64,000 bases of DNA from an uncultured Lachnospiraceae bacterium (GCA_947176505.1 CAMWQW010000003.1:62001-126000); one strand, 5' to 3'. Counted from the first letter of the stretch, positions 25,014 through 34,161 are shown. A program made the numbers and translations. The notes: generated from the sequence alone by a model not told the origin.

Positions 25014-26192
25014 TCATCGCTCTATGCTAACATCCACATCATAAAACTTCTTCTCCAAGCAGATTTTATCCTGATACAAATACTCCGTAATCGTCTGCAC
25101 GATTCTTTCGGAAGTATTTCCGTCCCCGTAAGGGTTGACAGTATGTTTTACTTTATCTTTGAATAACGCTGTCCGGGATTCTCCAATAGCTGCTATAATC
25201 TCCGCTTTATCCGGCTCGCAATTTATGATGCTGTCTGCCTGCAGTCTACCTTTCTGACGATTTCCGATATTGACGGTCGGGATACCGAGCGACGGCGCCT
25301 CCACAATACCACTGGACGAATTACCGACAATCCCGTCAGAATAGCGCAGCAGATTGATATACCGCTTGATGCCGAGCGATGCAAATACGACACAGTTGTC
25401 ATGTTTTGCCGCAAACGCTTCCATCATCTCATTCATCTTACGTCCGCCCGCATCCGCATTCGCCTTTGTAAAGACAAACTTCATATCCTTAATCTCTTCC
25501 AATGCATCAAGCAGTTCCCTCATCTGTTTCTCCGCATCATGTGCCTCCAACGTAACCGGATGGAACGTGACACTCATATATGGCTTGTCCAGCAGAAAAT
25601 CTATCGACTGCTCCAACTCTTTCTTCGTCATCTCCGGCACAAGCCTTACCGCCTCAACACCAACGTCTCCAAAATTATACACTCTGTCCGGCTCTTCCCC
25701 CAACTGTATAATGCGCTGCCTGTACGTCTCACATGCCGGAAAATGCAGATAGCTCATCTTAGTAATACAATGGCGTACACTTTCGTCAATCGCTCCCTGT
25801 GTCGTCTCCCCTCCGGAAATGTGTACAATTGGAATCCCGGCATTCATAGCTGCACTGCACACCGCCAATAGTTCATAGCGGTCGCCCAACACCACCAGAC
25901 AATCCGGCTTCTGTCTCTCAAACGCCTCTGCGAAAGAAATCATCAAAAGTCCCATTGTCTTGGAGACGGACGCCGGCGAATCTGATGCCAGCAGAACATC
26001 AATTCGCTCCGCAATCGGGTAACCGTCCTGTTCAATCTCCATCACGGTCATGCCGTATTCCGAAACGAGATGCGTTCCGGTCACCATGAGACACAGCTCT
26101 AACTGCTTGGATTTATCTATCTGATCAATTACATTCTTCAAAATCCCGTATTCGGCTCTTGTCGCCGTCACAACCGCTGCTTTCTTTAACAT
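25014..26192 (-). CDS. legG: NDP-N,N'-diacetylbacillosamine 2-epimerase, hydrolysing (LegG/NeuC)
   Basis: 392 residues. Begins VVTATRAEYGILKNVIDQIDKS, the NeuC-type N-terminus, and has MVTGTHLVSEYGMTVMEIEQDGYPI, VVLGDRYELLAVCSAAMNAGIPIVHISGGETTQGAIDESVRHCITKMSYLHF and the C-terminal GNSSSGIVEAPSLGIPTVNIGNRQKGR. The enzyme removes the nucleotide while inverting C2, giving a free 2,4-diacetamido-mannose-type sugar for NeuB. It overlaps legI by 7 bases (start inside its end). The ribosome site is weak (GGATGAGATG). The GlcNAc form (sialic acid) is possible, but neighbouring legB and ptmE favour legionaminic acid. Confidence 0.93.
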   Translation of the reverse strand: MLKKAAVVTATRAEYGILKNVIDQIDKSKQLELCLMVTGTHLVSEYGMTVMEIEQDGYPIAERIDVLLASDSPASVSKTMGLLMISFAEAFERQKPDCLVVLGDRYELLAVCSAAMNAGIPIVHISGGETTQGAIDESVRHCITKMSYLHFPACETYRQRIIQLGEEPDRVYNFGDVGVEAVRLVPEMTKKELEQSIDFLLDKPYMSVTFHPVTLEAHDAEKQMRELLDALEEIKDMKFVFTKANADAGGRKMNEMMEAFAAKHDNCVVFASLGIKRYINLLRYSDGIVGNSSSGIVEAPSLGIPTVNIGNRQKGRLQADSIINCEPDKAEIIAAIGESRTALFKDKVKHTVNPYGDGNTSERIVQTITEYLYQDKICLEKKFYDVDVSIER

Positions 26193-27184
26193 TCTATCAT
26201 CTCATCCTCTTCAAAAGACCTGACTGCCCTCGTACCCAGCACTTCATACCACTTCATTGGTGAAATACCGCCTCCCGGTCTCTTCACTGCCAGATTATCT
26301 TCCGAAAGAATTTCTCCCTTTGCAATCCTTCTTCTCGCTACAATGCTCTTTCTCGCTATATCTATGTTTTTCTTTTCAGAACCGCTTGCCGTTTTGATAC
26401 CGTTCCCCAGAGCCTTCTCAATATTACGGATTCCCGCAACCATCGCTTTTAATTCATCCGGCTCCAAGCTCGCCTTGTGATCGGGTCCTTCCATGTTGTG
26501 ATCCAACGTGAAATGTTTCTCAATAATCTCTGCTCCCAGAGCCGCCGCCGCAATGGGCACTTCAATCCCTTTTGTATGGTCGGAATAGCCGACTCTTACG
26601 CCAAATTTCTCTTTAAGAGTCAGCATAGCCCGCAGATTGACATCCTCCATCGGCGTCGGATACTCCGTATTGCAGTGCAGCAGGCTGATTTCTCCTGCCC
26701 CATGCTCCCTTAAAACCTTGACAGCCGCTTCAATCTCCTCCATCTCCGCCATGCCGGTTGATAAAATGATATCACGTCCGGTCTGTGCTATTCTGATTAA
26801 GTAGGGCAGATTCGTAATTTCACCGGAAGGAATTTTAAAATACGGAACCTCAATACTTTCCAGAAAATCGACGCTTGGTATGTCAAACGGCGTTGAGAGA
26901 AACATCAGTCCTTTCTTCTTCGCATATTGCTGTAATTGTCTGAAATTGTCAAAAGTAAGTTCCAGCTTTTTGACCATCTCATACTGGCTTTCGTCCGCTC
27001 CCGTCGATTCCTTCTGATATTGCGCCTTCTCCGCTCTTTTAGAAATAACTTCTTCTGTCACAAAAGTCTGGAATTTGACACAGTCCGCCCCCGCCTGTGC
27101 CGCCTTGTCTACCAACTGAAACGCTAAATCAAGGCTTCCATTATGATTATCTCCTGCTTCTGCTATAATAAATATATGTTCCAT
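26186..27184 (-). CDS. legI: Legionaminic/N-acetylneuraminic acid synthase (NeuB family)
   Basis: 332 residues. Condenses the epimerised hexosamine with phosphoenolpyruvate. NeuB TIM barrel with IIAEAGDNHNGSLDLAFQLVDKAAQAGADCVKFQTF, LSTPFDIPSVDFLESIEVPYFKIPSGEITNLPYL, ILSTGMAEMEEIE, HCNTEYPTP and GYSDHTKGIEVPIAAAALGAEIIEKHFTLDHNMEGPDHKASLEPDEL; the C-terminal SAF (antifreeze-like) domain begins RKSIVARRRIAKGEIL. ATG at 27184 has AGGA 6 bases upstream. It leads the order legI-legG-legF. The Pro-rich HNMEGPDHKASLEP is typical of LegI as well as NeuB, so product identity depends on the companion genes. Confidence 0.93.
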   Translation of the reverse strand: MEHIFIIAEAGDNHNGSLDLAFQLVDKAAQAGADCVKFQTFVTEEVISKRAEKAQYQKESTGADESQYEMVKKLELTFDNFRQLQQYAKKKGLMFLSTPFDIPSVDFLESIEVPYFKIPSGEITNLPYLIRIAQTGRDIILSTGMAEMEEIEAAVKVLREHGAGEISLLHCNTEYPTPMEDVNLRAMLTLKEKFGVRVGYSDHTKGIEVPIAAAALGAEIIEKHFTLDHNMEGPDHKASLEPDELKAMVAGIRNIEKALGNGIKTASGSEKKNIDIARKSIVARRRIAKGEILSEDNLAVKRPGGGISPMKWYEVLGTRAVRSFEEDEMIEC

Positions 27185-27215
27185 CGCTTCCTGCTGCCCC
27201 TTTCCTGTCTCTACA

Positions 27216-28319
27216 TTATCTCTTGTACTGAATCATAAAACCGTTCTCCACATCAAAAGAATTGTCCTTCTCTTTTCTGAGCCGCAGCAGCTCTCCGTAT
27301 GCCTGTTCATCAAATATCGTTCTCCCTACATAGAACGGAAGTCTACCGTTCTTGTTAAACTGCTTCTTAAAGCCGAATAAGCTGTCTTCCGCCTCCATAC
27401 CACCGCCTAAATGCAACAGCCTGATTCCCTTTTCGCACGCCCAGACAGCCGCCTCATACAAAAGCAGGTTAGTTGCCGCCGTAGAACGGTACTGTGCGTA
27501 CATACCCGACAAATGATAATGCATATACTCCTCATTGTAGAAGAAAATGGATGCCCCAATATATTTTCCCTCATAGACTGAGTAAAAAAATTCCACATGC
27601 TCCCCCATATGTTCAATCAGATATTCATAATACTCTCTCTCAAAATAATAATATGGGGCAGCATGGTCATGTGCCATTGTTGCTTCATAGATGCGGATAA
27701 ACTCATCCAGATGTTCTCCCTTATCATGACAAATAGTCACACCGTTTCTGATGGCCTTACGCACCATATTTCGGTTTTTGCTGTCCATATTGACCATGAT
27801 ATTCTCTTTATCTGTCGTATCTATATAGATTGTATCCCTCAGATAACGAACCTTGCTGTTCGACAGCTCTGCATAAGCAATATCATTGCGGTATACTGGA
27901 TAAAACCGTACAAACTGACTGACAATCTCATGTTCCCTCGCAAAAGTGTCCATTTCACATTCAAAAGCTTCTCTCGCCTCTTTTGTAAAAGTTCCATGCA
28001 GCAGAAAGCCGCCGTAACCGTATGGCGTCTCCAAATCATACCACCTGTCTCTAGGCAGCATCCCCTCAAACTTTTCATTCGTGCCAATGTCCTTCTTCAT
28101 GACCACATAGCACAGACGACACTCTTCCTGTTCTGGTGCTGCGCTGCCAATCCATTTAAAGTAGATGAGAAACGCTTCACCGTCCCCGTGAATTTCAAAG
28201 GAACGGGCATACTCGTTCAGATAATAGATATCCCAATGCGCAAAAGAACAGACAATCTCATTCCAGCGGCTATTTAGTTGTGATGGTACAACTTCAAAGA
28301 TGACTTTTGATTCCGCCAT
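27216..28319 (-). CDS. FemAB/GNAT-like aminoacyl- or acyltransferase
   Basis: 367 residues. Two GNAT-like halves in a FemAB-type arrangement: the first (about 1-170) contains WNEIVCSFAHWDIYYLNEYARSF and DLETPYGYGGFLL, the second (about 180-340) has NMDSKNRNMVRKAIRNGVTICHDK, IRIYEATMAHDHAAPYYYFEREYYEYL, VYEGKYIGASIFFYN and LSGMYAQYRSTAATNLLLYEAAVWACEKGIRLLHLGGG. This pattern is known from FemAB and the PEP-CTERM/XrtA-associated GNATs, which transfer amino acids or acyl groups to cell-wall or sugar amines. It is immediately downstream of a divergent PLP enzyme (40 bases), suggesting the amine made by one is capped by the other. Substrate is not predictable. Confidence 0.8.
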   Translation of the reverse strand: MAESKVIFEVVPSQLNSRWNEIVCSFAHWDIYYLNEYARSFEIHGDGEAFLIYFKWIGSAAPEQEECRLCYVVMKKDIGTNEKFEGMLPRDRWYDLETPYGYGGFLLHGTFTKEAREAFECEMDTFAREHEIVSQFVRFYPVYRNDIAYAELSNSKVRYLRDTIYIDTTDKENIMVNMDSKNRNMVRKAIRNGVTICHDKGEHLDEFIRIYEATMAHDHAAPYYYFEREYYEYLIEHMGEHVEFFYSVYEGKYIGASIFFYNEEYMHYHLSGMYAQYRSTAATNLLLYEAAVWACEKGIRLLHLGGGMEAEDSLFGFKKQFNKNGRLPFYVGRTIFDEQAYGELLRLRKEKDNSFDVENGFMIQYKR

Positions 28320-28359
28320 TTTATCCTGCTATTTTCCTTTACCTTTTTGTTTCCCAATC

Positions 28360-29493
28360 CTACTGATTGAAATATTCCGTGATAATCTCTGCCAGATAGC
28401 GCATATGCGCTTCGCCGTATCGTTGGTCGATGGGGATGGAAATCAAATTCCCCGACCACTCCGGTACGTTTGCATGCCGCCTCTGCTCTTCCGACTCAAC
28501 AGACCAGTGTACCGCACAATATATCCGATGCTCCTCCAGATAGTTGCGAAAACTGTCCCTATCTTTATCCTCAACGTAGAGTAACGCCGTAAACGGAACG
28601 AGCATATCCGCCCAAATAGCCTGCGTGTTCTTTCGATTCTCCTGCCAGTTATACAGTGAAATGCCATTCTCGAACAGCTCTTCCCCAAGGTGTCTGTAGT
28701 TTGTCGCCCGACAGTCCCTTATTTCCGAAATGTCTATACACTGCAGTAAAAACGCCGACAGGTAAGAGATTGCATACAGCTCCCCGCTCTCCCCGATTCT
28801 TTCCTCTTCGTTTACAAATATACGCCTGTATGCTTCATTGACCAGCTCAACATTCTCCAGCTCCCGATAACCGTCCGCCTGTCCTAAGAATAACTGTTTT
28901 AGGACCATCGCATGAATCTTGTAGGAAGTCTTGGCATGCTCCAGTTCCTGCCACATAGCAGGAAGCTGATTTATGCTGTAGATAACGGCGCCTTCCGGTA
29001 TCGGCATCCATTTGCGAAGACTTGCGATACAGTAATCTCCGATTGTCCTCTCCTTCGTAAAAATACTGTGCGTGGTATCTTCTATAATCGCAATGTCATG
29101 CTCCTTACATAATATCTGTATTTGCGTCAACGTTTCCTCCGGCTGAACCATTCCGAAATAATGCATCAGGAAAAAGACGCCGCCGTCAAAATCCCCTGAT
29201 TCCAACAGCTTATAAAGTCCCTGTTCCTCTATCTCGAAATTCTCTTTTAAGTCATAGAAGATAATATTCTTATCCTTAAACGGCTCTATGACAGATTCAC
29301 AGATATAAGACGGAAGAAGTATCCGGTCTCTTCGCCCCTCGGATATCTGCACCAAATGCTCATACACTAATGTTATCGCAGTCCTTCCGTAATCCGTATA
29401 AAACGTATTGTATCTGGCTAGAAGGTGATATATTGTATTACCTCTAATCGCTGTGTTTGTTAAATCAAAATGAAATTCACTTCCAAGCTCCAT
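28360..29493 (-). CDS. Divergent DegT-like PLP-dependent protein
   Basis: 377 residues. PLP-fold cues are the Asp in AIIEDTTHSIFT (D139) and the Lys in IASLRKWMPIPEGAVIYS (K161), both at correct relative spacing for DegT-type cofactor binding; the phosphate-binding loop appears as TDYGRTAITLVYEHL. The N-terminal segment and the substrate region are unlike LegC or FdtB, and the usual GEGG-type sequence after the Lys is PIPEGA. ATG at 29493 has AAGGAG 10 bases upstream. It is one base from the upstream GT4 gene and just before the FemAB-like gene, so this trio is probably one unit. It might supply the missing LegC step or make a different amino sugar; neither is demonstrated. Confidence 0.72.
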   Translation of the reverse strand: MELGSEFHFDLTNTAIRGNTIYHLLARYNTFYTDYGRTAITLVYEHLVQISEGRRDRILLPSYICESVIEPFKDKNIIFYDLKENFEIEEQGLYKLLESGDFDGGVFFLMHYFGMVQPEETLTQIQILCKEHDIAIIEDTTHSIFTKERTIGDYCIASLRKWMPIPEGAVIYSINQLPAMWQELEHAKTSYKIHAMVLKQLFLGQADGYRELENVELVNEAYRRIFVNEEERIGESGELYAISYLSAFLLQCIDISEIRDCRATNYRHLGEELFENGISLYNWQENRKNTQAIWADMLVPFTALLYVEDKDRDSFRNYLEEHRIYCAVHWSVESEEQRRHANVPEWSGNLISIPIDQRYGEAHMRYLAEIITEYFNQ

Positions 29494-29494
29494 C

Positions 29495-30658
29495 TTATTT
29501 TATCTCCTTTCCTTTCAGCACATCAAAATACACTTTTTCTATTTCCTCTGCATTTTTCTTCTGGGTAAACATTCTCGTACTCCATGTATACCCGTTGTCC
29601 CCGAGCGTTCTGATCTGCCCGGGATTGTCTAAGAAGATTTTCATCTTCTGTGCCAAGTCTTCAATGTCTCCTCTGTGATACAGATAACCGTTCTCTCCGT
29701 TTCGTATCAGTTCCGGCGTTCCTCCGGTATCGGCGCCAATCACCGGGTTGGAACTCATCAGCGACTCCGCCGTCACCCTGCCGAACCCCTCACAGACAGA
29801 ACATACCAATTCGACATCCATCTTCTGCCGCAGCGACGGCATATCCTTTATCATGCCGAGATAAGAAACATAATCCCTGACATGGCACTCTTCAATCAAC
29901 CGCTCCAGATTATCCGCAACCTCCGTTCCAGCCATGGAAAGATGAAGATTGCTATACCCCTCTTTAACTAACAGTCCTACGGCACGTATTGCTTCATCCA
30001 ATCCCTTCTCCGGATTATTTCTGCCGCTGATCAAGAATTCAACCCTGCTTCCGTCTTCCCTGATACCGGACTTCTGTCGGTTGTGTTCCTCGTTAACCCC
30101 ATTATAAACCACTTTTATTTTATCCGGGGAAATTTTATTCTGAAACTCCTGTGCAATCGCTTGAGAAATCGTCACCACCTGATCGCTGTGGCTGTCGATA
30201 AAAGCGCATAGTCTGCGATAATCCCACACCGGAAAGAATCCGAGCCCCTTCAGCGCAAACTCCCGTATATGCCACACATGCGGCACTCCCGTCATACGTG
30301 ATAGGATTCCTCCTGTATTTAAGACGCTTGAATTTGTATGGATAATGTCTATCTTCTGTTTTCTGACAATGCTGAGCAAACTGAGCGCACAGAGATAATT
30401 GTTAAGGCAAAGTACCTTATAAGCCATCTTTTTGATAAAAGTCTTACCGTCCGTTGCCGCAGGCGCAAGCATCCACCAGAAAGAATGTCTGTAATAAACA
30501 GGTATGTTCCTCTTTCTCAGTTCATCCACCATGAAGCCTCTTTTGATGGGAACCGCCACTGAAATATTATGCCGTCCTGCCAGTTCGTCAATGATACCAA
30601 GCAGTGAGAGATTCGCTCCTCCCAGCCGGCTTTCATGTGCCATAAATAAAATATTCAT
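29495..30658 (-). CDS. GT4 glycosyltransferase
   Basis: 387 residues, GT-B. N-terminal acceptor domain with MAHESRLGGANLSLLGIIDELAGRH and HTNSSVLNTGGILSRMTGVPHVWHIREF; C-terminal donor domain with VYNGVNEEHN, FLISGRNNPEKGLDEAIRAV, EFG-type motif as CEGFGRVTAESLMSSNPVIGADTGGTPELI (about 285-315). Typical GT4 (glycosyltransferase group 1) retaining enzyme on the cytoplasmic membrane face. The ribosome site CGGAG is 8 bases before ATG 30658. Ends one base before the PLP gene. Donor unknown. Confidence 0.92.
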   Translation of the reverse strand: MNILFMAHESRLGGANLSLLGIIDELAGRHNISVAVPIKRGFMVDELRKRNIPVYYRHSFWWMLAPAATDGKTFIKKMAYKVLCLNNYLCALSLLSIVRKQKIDIIHTNSSVLNTGGILSRMTGVPHVWHIREFALKGLGFFPVWDYRRLCAFIDSHSDQVVTISQAIAQEFQNKISPDKIKVVYNGVNEEHNRQKSGIREDGSRVEFLISGRNNPEKGLDEAIRAVGLLVKEGYSNLHLSMAGTEVADNLERLIEECHVRDYVSYLGMIKDMPSLRQKMDVELVCSVCEGFGRVTAESLMSSNPVIGADTGGTPELIRNGENGYLYHRGDIEDLAQKMKIFLDNPGQIRTLGDNGYTWSTRMFTQKKNAEEIEKVYFDVLKGKEIK

Positions 30659-30715
30659 CCGTCAACTCCGATTTGCTCAATAATCCGTCCTTCTTTGCCT
30701 ATGTTCTCCGCCTTT

Positions 30716-31666
30716 TTACATGTTATCGTATTTCTGCTGCCGGCTCTTTAAGTCAAGCGCCCCGTTCAGATATTCGCTGAACCGCTCAGCCGCCTCCTCG
30801 TTTAAATGGGTAATATCCGTATAATTGGAATAATGCTTAAATTCAGGCAGGTCGCTGCAGTTTAAGTAATGCCCTTTAAATCTTTCTCCGAGAGTCTCCT
30901 CAATCATAAGATCAAAGGAATCCATATCCTCCTTCGTATAGGATGAAAGTTCCTCGTCTCTCGTAGGCGGCATAATCACATAAAGCTCTATATCATGTGC
31001 TGCACAGTAATCCACAATCTTCTCGAAATACGCTTTCTGCAAATCCCTGATGATTGCGTACCTTTCAACCGTATCTTCATCGGTAGCCGTACCGTACATA
31101 ACATACTGTCCGTTATCTTTCAGATGATTAATCTGTTCACTCGCAGCCTCTCCTTTCAGATAAGGCATGATAAACTGCGCGCTATTACGCTTGGTTTTCC
31201 AGAAATACACGATATCCGAAAATATTTCTTCTGCAATCGAGGTATGATAATCCTTCATATAATCAAGCCCGAATATTCTGTCATAAATATAATTTCTGGA
31301 ATCGCCATAAACCGAGAACTGAAAATAATCCGTACCGATGACCAGATAATCAATCTCTTTCTTTTCTTCCTCCAAAAACAATAATTTATAGTACATCTGG
31401 TTATAACTGTCATTATCGTGTGAGAAATTATATGCTTTTACTCCCGTGAACATATCTGGATTAATTCCTCTGTACATCCTTGAATTTCCCAGAAAGTAGC
31501 AGTTATAGTCCCCCGCCACCGCATTGCGGAAACTCCGCTCTATCTGCTGCTCCGTATTCTCTCCCATATATTTCACGCTGGCGGCAAGCGTCAGCTTACA
31601 GTATGCCGTTAGCAGGACGGACAGACATGCCAGAAAGATACATATATTTCTTATAAACTTTTTCAT
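30716..31666 (-). CDS. SGNH-type acyl-transfer protein paired with MBOAT
   Basis: 316 residues. Single N-terminal membrane helix (NICIFLACLSVLLTAYCKLTL, about 7-27) then an extracytoplasmic domain. Block I: NCYFLGNSRMYRGI, with S62 as likely nucleophile. Last block: NYTDITHLNEEAAERFSEYL, with D284 and H287 forming the Asp-x-x-His pair, so here the catalytic set looks intact, unlike the relative at 14801. ATG at 31666 has a very strong AAAGGAGG site. It follows the MBOAT gene by 74 bases. Together they should add an O-acyl group, probably acetyl, to a surface glycan outside the cell membrane; the sugar is unknown. Confidence 0.82.
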   Translation of the reverse strand: MKKFIRNICIFLACLSVLLTAYCKLTLAASVKYMGENTEQQIERSFRNAVAGDYNCYFLGNSRMYRGINPDMFTGVKAYNFSHDNDSYNQMYYKLLFLEEEKKEIDYLVIGTDYFQFSVYGDSRNYIYDRIFGLDYMKDYHTSIAEEIFSDIVYFWKTKRNSAQFIMPYLKGEAASEQINHLKDNGQYVMYGTATDEDTVERYAIIRDLQKAYFEKIVDYCAAHDIELYVIMPPTRDEELSSYTKEDMDSFDLMIEETLGERFKGHYLNCSDLPEFKHYSNYTDITHLNEEAAERFSEYLNGALDLKSRQQKYDNM

Positions 31667-31740
31667 ATATCCGCCCTCCTTTACTTGCCTATTGTCTTGA
31701 TTCTTTACACATTATCAATACTTCTCCGGAACGATACCTG

Positions 31741-33168
31741 TCAAAATTGAAAATAAATAAATGAGCTTGCATTTCCGATTGGCGCCATAAATAAAATCAA
31801 AAGCACCATCGCCAGATAAACCGTCCACCTTAAGACAACATTCCATCTTCCGACACATGCAATCACATCGTATTTCAAAGAAAAAGCGTCGTAGACGCAA
31901 AGCAGACCAATCATACCGATACAGGTCATGATCGCCTTCTTCGTCAACGCTAGGTCTTGATAACCCGCCATCAAATACTGCCTCGGATGACGTATGCCGG
32001 ACAAAGTATATCTGATCACATAAGCGGCGTCCGAAAAACTCTGCGCCCTAAAGAATATCCATGCAAAAGCTGCAAAAAGGAAAACAAGGAGCATTCTGAC
32101 ACCCTTTCCCTTTCTGACCTTGATTTTGCCAAAAAGATTCTCCATGACCTGTGCCAGACCGTGAATGCCGCCCCATATCACATACGTCCACGCAGCCCCG
32201 TGCCATAACCCGCTCACAAGAAAAGTAATCATCAGATTCAGTCTGTGCCGCCACTTGGATACCCTGTTACCTCCAAGAGGAATATAGACATAATCCCTGA
32301 ACCATGTGGACAGAGAAATATGCCACCTGCTCCAGAACTCCTTCACGCTGGAAGAAAAGTAGGGACTCTTGAAGTTGCTCATCAAGTCGATTCCGAACAG
32401 TTTGGCACACCCCACCGCAATATCCGAATATCCTGAGAAATCACAATAAATCTGTATGGTAAAGAAAATCGTTGCGATTCCGAGTATCATTCCCGTGTAC
32501 TCATGCAGATTATTATACACCGTATCCACATAGACCGCCAGCGTATCCGCAATCACAATTTTCTTGAAAAATCCCCACACCATTAGTTTAAGCCCGTAAG
32601 AAGCCTGTCCGTATTCAAAAATATTCTCTCTCTTAATCTGTGGGAGCAAATTTGCCGTCCTTTCAATCGGTCCGGCTACCAGCTGCGGAAAAAAAGAAAT
32701 AAATGCGGCATATTTACCGAAATGATGCTCCGCATTTACGTCGCCTCTGTAGACATCAATGACATAAGCAAGCGTCTGAAAAGTATAGAAAGAAATTCCG
32801 ACCGGCAACAGTACATCTACCATAAAGGGACTGTATTGAATCGAAAATCGCTGTACGACACCTGCAATGCTTGCAGAAATGAAATTAAAATATTTAAAGA
32901 AGAATAAAACACCTAAGCAAAAGAGAAAAGCGACTGACAAGTAGAGTTTTCTTTTCTTTTCGTTGTGCTCCTTTTCAAGCAAAATCGCGGTAATATAGGA
33001 AACAACGGTTGTCATCAGAATCAGAACAACATATTTCACATTCCAGCTCATATAGAAATAATAACTGGAAACCAATATGACAAGCCATTGACATTTCTTA
33101 GGCAGCGCCCAATATAGTATAAAAACAATCGGCAAAAAAATTGCAAATGCAAATGAATTAAAAAGCAT
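31741..33168 (-). CDS. MBOAT-family O-acyltransferase (DltB/AlgI-like), second copy
   Basis: 475 residues with about 11 membrane helices. Features: N-terminal FNSFAFAIFLPIVFILYWALPKKCQWLVILVSSYYFYMSW, DVLLPVGISFYTFQTLAYVIDVYRG, SFFPQLVAGPIER, FWSRWHISLSTWFRDYVYIPLGGNR and the catalytic SGLWHGAAWTYVIWGGIHG. It fits the AlgI/PatA/DltB group more canonically than the first copy at 16329 (LPVGISFYTFQ and VYIPLGGNR are standard). ATG at 33168 has GAGGAAA just upstream. Followed by the SGNH partner at 30716. Two independent pairs in one cluster suggest two differently O-acylated sugars. Confidence 0.94.
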   Translation of the reverse strand: MLFNSFAFAIFLPIVFILYWALPKKCQWLVILVSSYYFYMSWNVKYVVLILMTTVVSYITAILLEKEHNEKKRKLYLSVAFLFCLGVLFFFKYFNFISASIAGVVQRFSIQYSPFMVDVLLPVGISFYTFQTLAYVIDVYRGDVNAEHHFGKYAAFISFFPQLVAGPIERTANLLPQIKRENIFEYGQASYGLKLMVWGFFKKIVIADTLAVYVDTVYNNLHEYTGMILGIATIFFTIQIYCDFSGYSDIAVGCAKLFGIDLMSNFKSPYFSSSVKEFWSRWHISLSTWFRDYVYIPLGGNRVSKWRHRLNLMITFLVSGLWHGAAWTYVIWGGIHGLAQVMENLFGKIKVRKGKGVRMLLVFLFAAFAWIFFRAQSFSDAAYVIRYTLSGIRHPRQYLMAGYQDLALTKKAIMTCIGMIGLLCVYDAFSLKYDVIACVGRWNVVLRWTVYLAMVLLILFMAPIGNASSFIYFQF

Positions 33169-33207
33169 CGGGATTTCCTCTTCTCCGGTTCTCGAAACCG
33201 CTTCTCA

Positions 33208-34161
33208 TTATACCGTTTTATCGGCAGATATGCAAATCGGCATTTTCCCCCAGTTTTCCAGACGATAATCCCTTACACCTTTAAGCAGCGCCGTACACAT
33301 TGCCCGCTTCCCCTGTAGGAACCATATAAACAGCCACGCAAGCCTGTTGCAGGCAAAATAGACTACAAACAACGAAAATCGTAATTTTCCGCGTATACCA
33401 CCTTCATCATGCATATACAGCCTGTTGCATAGCAGCCAGTTTCTCGTGATATAATATGCATTCGCGGGCTTCTCATTACCTCCCGTAGAACCGTTCACCT
33501 TATGGTAGACGACTGCCTCCGCACAATAATAGATTCCGACATGATTCCGTTCCGCCCTCATGCTGTACTCTACATCCTCGTAATAGAGGAAAAAGCGTTC
33601 GTCCAATAATCCCGTCTTCTCTACGATTTGTCTCGAAAGAAGAAACGCGCAGCCGTTCGCAAACAGGCACTCACCGCTTCGGTCATATTGTCCGTTATCC
33701 GTCTTGTTCAGCCCGCTCTGGATGGTCTTCTTAATGACAGGTGTAAATGTGCCCCCCGCACACCAGATTACATTTCTCTTATCGGCATACAGAATCTTAG
33801 GAACGATGATTCCTCCAGTCTTCCGCCCACACTCAAACATCTTCTCTATTGTATCCGGCTCTATCTCCGTGTCATTGTTCAAAAGAAGATAGTAATCAAT
33901 TCCTTGTTCCATCGAGTAACGGATCCCCTCGTTATTCGCTTTGGAAAACCCGTAATTGTCACGAAGTGTCAGGATGTGTATCTGTTCATGTTCTCCCCAT
34001 TTTTCATAAAGTGCCTCTAGGGAGCCGTCCGTTGACGCATTATCAACCACCACAATCCGAATACGCTCTTTGATCGTACTGTTCAAAATCGAGGTAATAC
34101 ATGCATCATTATATTTTTTTCCGTTGTAGTTAACTAAAATAACACTGATTTGTTTTTTCAT
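33208..34161 (-). CDS. GT2 glycosyltransferase (rhamnosyltransferase-like)
   Basis: 317 residues. GT-A domain: ISVILVNYNGKKYNDACITSIL, VVVDNASTDGSLEAL, NYGFSKANNEGIRYSMEQG, metal site LLLNNDTEIEPDTI (about 94-107), then FANGCAFLLSRQIVEKTGLLDERFFLYYEDVEYSMRAERNHVGIYYCAEAVVYHKVNGSTG. The LDERFFLYYEDVE signature and length fit the RfbF/WbbL rhamnosyltransferase group, though specificity is not certain. C-terminal hydrophobic region LFVVYFACNRLAWLFIWFLQ may touch the membrane. The ribosome site is weak. Rhamnose supply genes (dTDP-L) are not in the window. Confidence 0.9.
   Translation of the reverse strand: MKKQISVILVNYNGKKYNDACITSILNSTIKERIRIVVVDNASTDGSLEALYEKWGEHEQIHILTLRDNYGFSKANNEGIRYSMEQGIDYYLLLNNDTEIEPDTIEKMFECGRKTGGIIVPKILYADKRNVIWCAGGTFTPVIKKTIQSGLNKTDNGQYDRSGECLFANGCAFLLSRQIVEKTGLLDERFFLYYEDVEYSMRAERNHVGIYYCAEAVVYHKVNGSTGGNEKPANAYYITRNWLLCNRLYMHDEGGIRGKLRFSLFVVYFACNRLAWLFIWFLQGKRAMCTALLKGVRDYRLENWGKMPICISADKTV

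Noticed and set aside
27597-28277. Plus-strand frame of 226 residues opposite the FemAB-like gene
   Set aside because: No family features; antisense artefact.
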